Shown one piece after another: positions 44,370 to 53,728 of a stretch of DNA of 64,000 nucleotides (position 1 is the first letter of the stretch; each line of letters starts with the position of its first letter). This DNA comes from Datnioides undecimradiatus (taxonomy: Eukaryota > Chordata > Actinopteri > Lobotiformes > Datnioididae), in assembly GCA_008933995.1 (NCBI GenBank), contig WARS01000010.1:9403001-9467000 (forward strand). Direction: 5' to 3'. The translations under genes and the position numbers were made by a program. The notes under the pieces were generated by a model. That model saw nothing but the letters and a program-made list of their open reading frames with translations. It had not been told where the DNA came from and made no database searches.

Positions 44370-46860
44370 CCATTATCAACAATCAAAATCAATCAATCAC
44401 TGTGTGTAGGTGCAATGCATTTATATGGTAACCTTATTATAAATGAGATCAAAAACAGGAACACATGACAAACGTTTGCTGATACCAACCTTGTCACACC
44501 ACGGATGTCGGAGCCACAGATCCACAGAGTAGTTTAATTATCTTCCTTTTTTCGAATAAAATGTTTGAAAAAAGGAGGATCAAAAGAGTGAAAATGCAGA
44601 CGCTATTCCCTGTCCTCTTTCACAGATTATTACCATGCTTATAGAGGAAATTAATAAAGCCACAGCTCCACACTGACCCAAAACAGAAGTAAAAAAAGGA
44701 AGCGAAGACAGCCTCCTAATTTGAATAAAGGGAAATGACAGTACCATTTAGAACGTTTGACCAAAAGGTCTAAATGTGTATAATTTGAAATACTTAATTA
44801 TAAGGTATGTAACATATTATGATATACATTATTAGAATTGTTATCAACAAAAACATGTACGATGGTAATTTCAGCATCCAGAAAAAAATGAAACAGGGTA
44901 AATCTTGCTCAAAACTAACTCTAAGTCTTATTTTCATTGGAGGCTGAGTGAGTATACTGTACATTTTACCGCTGTGAGCACACAGTCAGCTGTTTCACAT
45001 CCTAACTTGTTTTGTGAAAATCAAGCAGTGAGAATTCCCCTCAGACACTAAGACTCTCTCTTTCTCTGTGCTGCCTGGTAGATAACGTATATACAGCCAG
45101 AATAATAAGGATTCTTAATAAGGACTCAGAACTTACAGCTCAAATTCATTAAAACAACACGAGGCAGAGAAGTGGTGCATTAGTAAACAGGTGATGAGGG
45201 AGATTAAGTGTGGGCTTGAATAATTACATTGATTGTAATTGGTTTCTGTGTAATGCTGAAGGTGGCAGATTTCAGACTTTAAAGATGTTGAAGAATATAA
45301 TGTATTCGTACCCTGCAGAAATGCCAACCTATATTCTTTAGAAAAATAAGTATGTACAATTAATTAATTCAATTATTATTAGCATTCAATGTAAAAAATA
45401 TAGTTGTAGTAGGTACACTGATTTCTTTTACTTAATTACATGTCAGTCAGACAACCCACATTTGAATTGTTAATTGAAGCAGCACAACAGAAAGTTATGA
45501 CCAGCGGCCAAGTGATTTTAATGCCGTGCTAAGCAGATGGACACAGCTTTGAAGAAAACCACGATCTTGTTATTGGTTTGCAATAATCAGTGATGAACAG
45601 GGAACCCAACCAATTGGTTGAAGAGCAAAAATGCAAGTTTTATCATGGGAGTGAAAGGACAAAGGGTTGTGTTTTTCTTAGCAATTATGGTTTCAGTGAC
45701 CTGAGAACATCTATTAGATTTAGAGCGATTTGAGAATACTGAGTTCACATGCTCTTCTAAAGTTAAATCAGAGAACGTGAGATCATGCTGGGATTAATAG
45801 AGAAAGATCTGTTTCACCACAGCTGAAAAAGCCATAAATTGATAATAAGTGAACTGCTTCCAACCTATGTCAATACTGTGAAAAGCAACCTTACATTAAT
45901 GTAGATGCCAAGTTCTGAGAAAGTGAATGCCTAAAACACTATGCATTTGAGGATGGTGGGATTCCACTGAGCATACAATGAAGGCACAAACAACAGAGAT
46001 ATCTACTGGTGAAGGACTAAGGAGGAGGTGACACAAAATGAAAGCAGAAAGACTGAGCTCAATCATAAGCTTAAATTGTGCTCTGGCTAAAAGTGATGTA
46101 AAGTTGGAGGCAGATAACAAATGATCCTGCAGTGGCTTGGACATGCTTAACCAAGAGTAGACAGGTTGAATAGAGGGCATGCTTTGGTGGAGGGTTTGGC
46201 CTCGAGAAACATTGTTTGAGCGCATTAAATGCTGCATGAGACTGGTACTTTTGAGTTGCCTTGTTGATTATTCTACTGGAACAGTATTATCCAAAAACAC
46301 TGTAATTGTTCCCAGGTCCATCTGCTGCCCCGTAGCAAGCAGTTGACCAAAGCTAGGCAAAGCTCAAAAGCACAGTGGATTTGGAAATGTTGAGGGACTG
46401 AATTCAGTTGGCTATACACCTACAAACCATTCATTATTAGAGAAACTCCACAGAAAGGTGTAGATCAGTAAAACTTCAGGAAGTCTGAAGACTCCATAAA
46501 GTCATTATAAAAGAAAGAAAACTGATTCCATTTATCACATAACAAGGAACAGAAACTGAGGTCTGAGCAACAAACATCCACCCCAGTATATTTTAGATTT
46601 TAATGCTATTTTAAGAATGACAGAAAATATCCAGAATCCACAAATCTTATGTGGGCAGATTGGCAACCACATAACAGAATCTTTACAAGATTTATGTCTT
46701 GGCCTGTTAAAATGAAAGCAAAGTGATTTACACATATACAAGCACATGCTCACACACAAACTATGCCGTTTTTTGTAGGAAATAAAGGACTAGATTACTG
46801 GAAGTGCTAGAATTTGGTTTCTGATGCAATCAGGAGTTTCTGCTGTAGGAACTGGAAACT
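44370..46860. other. Non-coding interval upstream of the TLR gene
   Basis: Probably contains the TLR promoter and 5' non-coding exon, which I cannot place. About 45,540-46,320 has the flavour of an old interspersed repeat, with a 113-codon minus-strand frame that matches no family I know. No other coding signal. Confidence 0.4.
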
Positions 46861-46876
46861 AGTAGTGGGAGCTGGG

Positions 46877-46902
46877 ACTGCAGTTCCCAGGGTCCTGTGC
46901 GG
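46877..46902 (+). promoter_or_regulatory. ZNF143/THAP11-like promoter motif
   Basis: 'ctgcagttcccagggtcct' closely resembles the ACTACAATTCCCAG-type ZNF143/THAP11 element found in many vertebrate promoters. CpG-containing sequence with a CRE-like 'tacgtcatcacgtc' follows at once. It suggests a promoter in an otherwise gene-poor stretch. Confidence 0.4.
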
Positions 46903-47074
46903 TACGTCATCACGTCGAAGGTCGCTGTAGACCCGGGATGATTTGTTTGCAAACAGAGTTAATCGCGGTATTTTCCAATGAGTTTATGCCGGCATCCATG
47001 ACATTAGGTGCTGGATTAACTTGGAGAAGATAGAACAGAGGCTGCTTCAGCAGAGGGTCCAGGTTCTTGCAGTT

Positions 47075-47260
47075 TCAAACTCTCTGCAGGTGTAGGCGAA
47101 GCTGAGTGGGAAGCACCACGCCTCTTTGCCGGAGCTTTACCATTACCTTTGGAAGGAGAGAGGCTTGAATTCCCAGCGAAGTCCGGGGCTCACTTTCTGA
47201 TTTGGTGATGGCGAGAGGCATCACGACCAGCAGAGTCAGGAGGTAAGACAGCAAGCGCAT
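47075..47260 (-). CDS. Candidate small secreted peptide, unassigned
   Basis: A 61-codon open frame starting with a clean signal-peptide-like stretch (MRLLSYLLTLLVVMPLAIT), then a short basic tail. A TATA-like TATTTAAA lies on the same strand at 47,334-47,327, about 70 bp upstream of the ATG. 'aag|gtaatg' within the frame is a usable donor, so this may be only exon 1 of a longer gene; I find no exon 2. A second frame at about 47,004-47,188 has a Ser/Ala/Pro-rich composition with a dibasic AKRRG site, and a one-base shift could join the two. I cannot match it to a known peptide. It may be a non-functional frame. Confidence 0.28.
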   Translation of the reverse strand: MRLLSYLLTLLVVMPLAITKSESEPRTSLGIQASLLPKVMVKLRQRGVVLPTQLRLHLQRV

Positions 47261-47341
47261 GAACAGTGATGACAGAAGAGTCAGCAGAGCGTTGACGGAG
47301 CAGAGGGACAGATGGGAACTCTACTGTTTAAATAGACCGCC

Positions 47342-48720
47342 AGACTGGGACGCAGCGTACGGTAGATGACTGCTGAGTGTGACGCATGGCAGATGTGAAT
47401 TAGGCCATGCAGCTGTAGGTGACTGACTGAAACAGCTCGCAGGCATCACTCCATTTAACATAAATATTCTGTTACAAGTTAAGTTACTAGGCAACATTAC
47501 ACGTACAAATATCAGAGTAGAAGCCGATAAGGTGTCTAATTGCACTCCTAAGTTGCTTCAATTGTAATAATACATCATAATTTAACAGTAATATATATCT
47601 GCAAAGTAACTAGTTACTGATGTCAAATAAATGGAGTGGAGTGGAGTGGAGTGAGTTTCAGTGCTCCTCCAGGAGCTCTGAAAGCTCTTCATCCTCACCT
47701 GATCACACATTGTTCTATTTGATGCTTACTCTTGTGACCTTCGCCCCTTTGGTGCTCCCGTGCACGAGCATGAACGCCACCTTTTGCTGACTGGCTGGGG
47801 CAGTGTTGTGAGGCTCAGTTCGATCCACTTTGTTTGTTTCGCATTTACAGAGCCAGGGCACACTGTGACTGTGAGGAGATATTTGCTGAATGTGACAAAA
47901 AGTGTAATGGATTAGAATCGCTGACTGCACCTTTAAACCTGCATTAATTGATTTTTTTTCTTTTTTTTGCCAGTTTATTGGCTTAAAGTTGACATGGCAC
48001 TCTTAGTTTTACACATCCAGCATTTACAGAGCAACATTAACATTCATTTCAATCTTTAAAATTGATTTGAAGTTGTGTTTTACATCTGACAAATGTGAGT
48101 CCAGTATATTTTTTAGTTGCGTTTCCAATTTAGAACAATCCCTGGGGGAAATAATTGTCTCTATATCCGCCAACCACGCAACTACATTTCCCAGCTAGTT
48201 CCCCGCTTTGTCTGTCTCATGTCAGTGCTGTGCAGTTAGAATAAAATGGGTTTGTTAGAGCTTCTTGGATGAGATAAAATACTGATATTGGTAGTTATCA
48301 CTTCCACTTAACACTTAACACTTCAACTTCTGCTTCTAGGAAAGGGAGTGACCGTGTGATTTGCAAACGTAACTCTGCTTTCTTAACGTGTTTTGACTTT
48401 ACAGAGAGACCTCGATAGTAAGTTTTTAGTATAAACAGTATATCAGAATATCTGGGGAAATCCGTAAATATTTGCTGAATTATAGATATTATTTTCAAAT
48501 ATAGACTTAGGGTCACTTGACTAGGTGATGAAATAGCTGTCACTGTTGTGAGACTGATGTCACACAACAGTGACGCAACCTCTTCTTGGTTCACAGAAAA
48601 CTTGAGAAAAATCCACTATTGCACAAAAAGCAAAAATATTTGAATTAAGTGGAAAAAGAATGACATAAAGGTGTTTTTTTTATTTTCACACTTCTTTGTT
48701 TAGCTTTGTTTTTCCTTTTT
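47342..48720. other. Intergenic sequence
   Basis: No gene recognised. It contains a short (GGAGT)4 run at about 47,634-47,654 and T-rich stretches at about 47,950-47,970. Confidence 0.5.
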
Positions 48721-48725
48721 TGTCT

Positions 48726-50110
48726 GTGTAAAATGTAAATAGAAACAGAACGCAATGATCTGCAAATCTCATAAACCCATATTTTGCTCCCAATAAAACA
48801 TAAAGAACATATCAGATGTTGAAACTGAGACATTTTACCATTTCATAGAAATTATTAGCTCATTTTGACTTTGTCCACATCTCAAAAAGTTGGAACAGGG
48901 CAATGTTTATCATTGTGTAGCATCCCCTGTGAATGTCTGGGAAGGGAGGAGACCAGTTGCTGGAGTTTTGTGAGAGGAATGTTGTCCCATTCTTGTCTGA
49001 TGCAGGATTCTGGCTGCTCAACAGTCCTGGGCCTTCGATGCCGGATTTTTCAATTTATGATGCGCCAAATGTTTTCTGTTGGTGAAAGGTCTGGACTGCA
49101 GACAGGCCAGTTCAGCACCTGGACTCAACTCCTGTGAAGCCATGTGGTTGTGATGGATGCAGTATGTGGTTTAGCATTGTCTTGCTTAAATATGCAAGGC
49201 CTTCCCTGAAAGAGACGACGTCTGGATGGGAGCATATGTTGCTCTAAAACCTTTATGACCTCTGCAGCATTGATGGTGCCTTTCCAGATGTGTAAGCTGC
49301 CCACGCCATAAGCACTAATGCCATCCCATACCATCAGAGATGCAGGCTTTGGAACTGTCTGCTGATATCAAGCTGGATGGTCCCTCTCCTCTTTATTACA
49401 CAGGACACAGCGTCCATGGTTTCCAAAAAGAATTTCAAATTGTGATTCATCTGACCACAGAACAGTTTTCCATTTTGCCTCAGACCATTTTAGAGGAGCT
49501 TTGGTTCCAGAGAAGACGGTGGCGTTTCTGGATCATGTTCTCATATGGCTTCTTCATTTCAACTTGCAACTCGCATTGACCTTTGGCCTTGTCCCTTGCG
49601 CACAGACACTCCTCCTGATTCTCTGAATCTTTTGATGATATAATGTACTGTAGTTGGTGGGATCTTCAAAGTCTTTGCAATTTTACAGTGAGGAACATTT
49701 TTTCTGAAATTGATCCACAATTTTTAGACGCGGCTTGTCGCAGACTGGGGAACCTCTGCCTAATTTACATCCGAGAGGCTCTGCCTCTCTGAAATGCTCC
49801 TTTTATACCCAGTCACGTTACTGACCTGTTGCCAATTAATTAGTCAAATGCTCTTACTTTTTTTTTTTCGCCAATTACTTTTCCAGCCTTTTGTTTCCCC
49901 TATTTCAACTTTTTTGAGATGTGTTGCTGCCATCAAAGTCAAAATGAACCCTTTTTTTCTATGAAATGGTAAAATGTCTCAGTTTCAACATCTGTTATGT
50001 TCTTTATGTTCTATTGGGAGTAAAATATGGGTTTATGAGATTTGCAACTCATTGCATTCTATTTTTATTTATGTTTTACATAGTGCCCAACGTTTTTGGA
50101 ATTGGGGTTG
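48726..50110 (-). mobile_element. Tc1-like transposon with long inverted repeats, inactive
   Basis: The two ends are about 180-bp inverted repeats: 48,740-48,885 and 49,905-50,085 share 'gcaaatctcataaaccca', 'tgttgaaactgagacatttt' and 'accatttcatagaaa' in opposite orientation. The right terminus ends at a TA (50,111-50,112); the outermost left 30-40 bp are lost or diverged. The interior holds a broken Tc1-type transposase on the minus strand. Confidence 0.85.
49125..49334 (-). pseudogene. Tc1-like transposase fragment
   Basis: A 69-codon remnant reading VWDGISAYGVGSLHIWKGT and IFKQDNAKPHTASITTTWL, which match the mid-catalytic part of a Tc1-like transposase including the second catalytic Asp (QDNAKPH). 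Flanking parts (about 48,900-49,125 and 49,335-49,550) are still recognisable but broken by stops and frameshifts. Confidence 0.8.
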
Positions 50111-50610
50111 TAAATGTTCCATAAACTCTTAAAAAACAAAACTGTCAGCCTCATGATGGCGCTACAGAAAGAGTAGGGAGGGGAAGAAGGGATTTGTCGT
50201 CACCTCCTGGGCCACCCATTCAAAACAAATCAAGAATAAAGGATCATTGTAAAACTACTTAATGCTTCTGTTTCAAGCTGATTTACCACAAATACTGACA
50301 CAGAAACTGAAGACAGTTCAACAACTTTGTGCTAAATATGACAATAAGAGTGTGACAGAGTAGAGCTTCTAACTGTAAGATCAGTGTCAACACCAGTTGT
50401 CACCAGCAGAGGTCTCAGTTTGGAAACTAATGTGGTCCGCTCTGTTCTCTGGGATTCAGCCTCTGTACTGTATGTGCATACATCCACCTACAGAGGAGAT
50501 GAATCATTTGTAATGAATCAAATCAGAAGAAAGCAGGTCTGATTTTACCTCCAGCACATGTTGTCTCTTCTCTTGTTATACCTGAACTGTGTGTGCAATG
50601 TTCGCTTGCG

Positions 50611-50619
50611 TGTGTGTGT

Positions 50620-50656
<37 letters not shown>

Positions 50657-50710
50657 GGGCTTGAAAGGCAAGTAGGTTTTTCCTCTAAATCACACACACA
50701 CACACAGACA
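50611..50710 (+). repeat. (TG)n and (CA)n microsatellites in inverted arrangement
   Basis: TG-rich run at 50,611-50,654, 36 bp of unique sequence, then a CA run at 50,691-50,710. The two runs are complementary and could fold back on each other. Confidence 0.9.
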
Positions 50711-51239
50711 CAACTTGCACATACTAATGCAGCACAGGTAATGAATCTTTAATGATTTGATTAAATTGAATAATGCTCTAATCATACTTTAATTATATGA
50801 TCACACTAACTCAAATTACTACATTGTGTTAGCTTAACATCCCACTGGTAAACATTAATATGTATAAGAATTCATTAGTGTGACTAGGACGAGCTTTATT
50901 CATTAACAGAGGAGACATTACAGTGTGGTACTGCAGCACTGGACTTAAAGCTGCAAAGGAAAAGGAAAAGAAACGTTGACCCTGTGTTTTTTGTTTTTAG
51001 TTGATTAATCCGTTAACAGGAAATGAATTAGCAACCACTTTAATAATTTAACATTCCAGCTTCACAAATACAAGGATTTGCTGTTTTTACTTTTGATGAT
51101 TTAAATGATTTTACTTTATTGTTTTAAAAATTTTGAATTCTGGACTAAAAGAATAGTAAAAGTTTAGTAAACAATCAAACTGTTAATCAGTAACAGTAAA
51201 ATCCTGCTTTCTTATTAATGCAAAAGTATCAATAAAAAT

Positions 51240-51440
51240 ACATAATAGTAATTTAATAACATAATATACCTCAGTCAAAAGCAGGGGACAGACTTAATAT
51301 ATGTGTTTTTGATACATACTTTCACTTGAGTAACATTTTCTGTATTTTAATTTGAGTAACAGTTACTTGTAACTGAGTATTTTCACAGTGTGGTAGCGGT
51401 ACTTTTACTAAAGTAAAGGATCTGAATACCAATGCTCACA
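51240..51440 (+). repeat. Percomorph interspersed repeat ('acttgagtaac' type)
   Basis: 'actttcacttgagtaaca', 'tatttcacagtgtgg'-like, 'ggtacttttactaaagtaaa' and 'ggatctgaataccaatgct' are in the order of a widespread percomorph repeat. Related ends lie at about 840-920 and 56,985-57,045. Confidence 0.55.
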
Positions 51441-52424
51441 TGTGAAATTAGGCGAACCAACCCTTTAACGCTGTGCTGACCGTAGGCTCCACCCTCACCT
51501 GCGCACTCCACCATCAGCTAAACTCTTTGCCAGATCAAATCGCTCTTTTTTGGATATAGGATTCTGTCTGGATACCAAAAGGAATGAAAGCTGAATTCCA
51601 TTTATCTGCTTCAGTTTCAGGGTCCTGGTTCACTCTGGCTTATTGTCATGATTTACTGAGAACACCTGTGCTTTTTGTATTATGACAAGTGAAAATGTCT
51701 GCTGTCAAAAAGACCCCCGGCACTGACTGCGCGTTTCACTTGGCTGTCAGATTTTTCTGATCTTCGTCTTGAGACACAGGAGAGTTGACGGGGGAGGGTT
51801 CTCCACAGACAACGTTGTGTGACTCACAGTTGGAGAATAGCACCTGTATGACCTGTAAGGCTTCGAAACTCTGAATTCATTAGTACAAATGAGCGCAAAG
51901 AAAAAAAAGGACGAGGACGAACACCGACAGTTGAACAGCTGCAGCGCACTGACAGAAAAAAATGTTAGAAATGTAAACAGTGGTGTCTTCGAGGAGTGGT
52001 GGCACGGATCAATCTGTATGTATTCGATCAAATAACGACAAAATGCTCACAAGGAAATTGAATGTGTAATACAATGTTGTACCCAGCATTAAATCTGCAA
52101 TCCACCCTGCTTGAGTCTGGACAGGTGGAGCATTAAGTGTGGATTTTATGTGCAGGTCCAAGTGAGGGTGTTATTAAAGAAGATACTTGTGAATAATACT
52201 GACAGTGTTGGTATATACACACGTTTGAAGTGGCTTTAATTAATATCTTACTTCATCCTCAGCTTAGCTCAGCCTAATGTAGCTTTATGGTGAGTTTCAG
52301 CTCATTGTTTAGGTGTCTGTCATCTTTCTCCCCTGCAGGCAGCTTTTCACAGTGAGTATGCTCTAAAAACCCACTGTGCATACGAAGCTACCGACTCAGC
52401 AGCAAACAGCAGACAGACGCAATT

Positions 52425-52670
52425 AGCGGCTAGATGGTGAACGTAGCGGAGCATTTAACAGCTAAAGATCCGGATGTTCCCCTCAGGGGTTGGTGGAGGC
52501 CAAAAACTGAGCTAAAAAGCGTCAAATGAATGATAATGTTGCTCTACAGCTGCCTGAATAAAACACCTGTTTGATGACAAGTTGGCCGCTTCAGCTTAAA
52601 AGGCGATGATATGTCCTCGTTGGGTTGGCAACTTGTTTCTGCTGCCCCCGAGTGGCCAAAACATCAGTTG
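52425..52670 (+). repeat. Interspersed repeat, copy 2 of the 5.5-kb family
   Basis: 'gcatttaacagctaaagatc', 'cccctcaggggttggtggag', 'caaaaactgagctaaaaag', 'aaacacctgtttgatgacaa' and 'ggcgatgatatgtcc'. Better preserved than the copy at 5470-5655. Confidence 0.5.
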
Positions 52671-52999
52671 CTGCAGATTGTTGCGAAAAATGGTGAACCC
52701 CTCAACATCTTCCTAATCTGGCCTCACTGAAACAGGTGAAGGCAGCAACGGGTTGAAGGTGCAGAGAGATGTTCTTCAGAGTGGAGGTGGAGGGCTGATT
52801 CATTTACTTTGTTCACACAGCAGCGGAAGCACAAAGTGTGTAGGTATACCCCCATGATGCCCCCAGAGGGTACACACACACACACACACACGGCCTGATT
52901 AAACATTTTAGGAGAATATCTTTCCCCACCATCATATCTGCATTATTCTGTCGCTCCACAGGGAAATACGCTGGGGTGTGCGCGCGAAGCCACCCACTG

Positions 53000-53026
53000 G
53001 GCGCGTGCACGTTTTAATCATATCTG

Positions 53027-53057
<31 letters not shown>

Positions 53058-53169
53058 GGAGATGCTGTCGGGTGTTGAGTCCGGTGTGACTTATCTATCC
53101 TACTCTGCTGCTGTCGGCAACGGACCGGCTGCGCACACACCTACACGCACTCCTCTCTATCTCTCTCTG

Positions 53170-53208
<39 letters not shown>

Positions 53209-53568
53209 AGGATCGCAGTACCGGAGTGGCGCACTGGGAAGAAGGGAGGGAAGAAAGGAGAAAGAGACACATGTCAGACCGGATCGAGCAGGGGAATGTA
53301 CCGGATTCCGCTGCACACACGCCCGGGCTGTCCCGCACTGAGGGCTGCGCTGCGTTAACGGGACACGACATCGGGCTGAGCCAGAAGCGGCAGGACCGGA
53401 CCGGGATAGTGTGAAAAGGAGTCACCTGGCCGCGCGGAAGGGAGGCGAGGACGGGAGGGAGGAGGGCGGGAGGGTCGTTTGGGGAGCTGTGCCCGGCTGA
53501 CAGAGCTTTTTGTTGGGGGTTAACAACACCGCTTGCGCGCAACGGAGAGTCGGCGCAAAGTTTCCTCG
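53000..53568 (+). promoter_or_regulatory. cnksr2: cnksr2 CpG-rich promoter and 5' UTR
   Basis: From about 53,090 to the ATG the sequence is rich in GC and CpG, unlike its surroundings, as expected for a CpG-island promoter of a neuronal scaffold gene. It includes a (GA)n tract (about 53,028-53,060) and a (CA)n tract (53,171-53,208). No TATA box is obvious. An upstream frame of 48 codons starts at 53,271 and ends at 53,414; whether it is transcribed depends on the start site. Confidence 0.6.
53171..53208 (+). repeat. (CA)n microsatellite in the cnksr2 promoter/5' UTR
   Basis: About 19 uninterrupted CA units preceded by a short CT run, 360 bp before the start codon. Open frames crossing it on either strand are repeat artefacts. 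Confidence 0.95.
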
Positions 53569-53632
53569 ATGGCGCTGGTGATGGAGCCGGTGAGCAAATG
53601 GAGCACGAATCAGGTGGTGGACTGGATGAAAG
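53569..53632 (+). CDS. cnksr2: Connector enhancer of kinase suppressor of Ras 2, first coding exon (partial gene)
   Basis: ATG at 53,569 opens MALVMEPVSKWSTNQVVDWM followed by KG, then a GT donor ('aaag|gtaggc', phase 1). This is the conserved N-terminus of CNKSR2 (MAGUIN/CNK2), the first helix of its SAM domain. The full protein (SAM, CRIC, PDZ and PH domains) is a membrane-associated scaffold linking Ras/MAPK and Rho-type signalling at synapses. The rest of the gene lies beyond the window; I find no second exon before 64,000. The neighbourhood with sh3kbp1 and map3k15 fits human Xp22 and supports cnksr2 over cnksr1 or cnksr3. Confidence 0.88.
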
Positions 53633-53646
53633 GTAGGCTACTGAAA

Positions 53647-53660
53647 CACACACACTCACA

Positions 53661-53708
<48 letters not shown>

Positions 53709-53728
53709 GACACACACACACACACACG
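53647..53728 (+). repeat. Compound (CA)n microsatellite just after cnksr2 exon 1
   Basis: Begins 14 bp into intron 1. CA runs are interrupted twice by the same 'cactcacagacaca' phrase, indicating local duplication. More CA/GT-rich sequence follows to about 53,850. Confidence 0.95.

Larger units (their letters stand above)
50111..52720. other. Non-coding interval with several repeats
   Basis: No gene recognised. It includes the TG/CA microsatellite pair (50,611-50,710), a common 'agtaaaggatctgaatac'-type percomorph repeat at about 51,240-51,440, and the second copy of the 5.5-kb repeat at about 52,425-52,670. Confidence 0.5.

Noticed and set aside
45896..46237. 113-codon minus-strand frame between the TLR and the 47-kb candidate
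   Set aside because: No motifs, no promoter or splice support, and it lies in sequence that looks like an old repeat.
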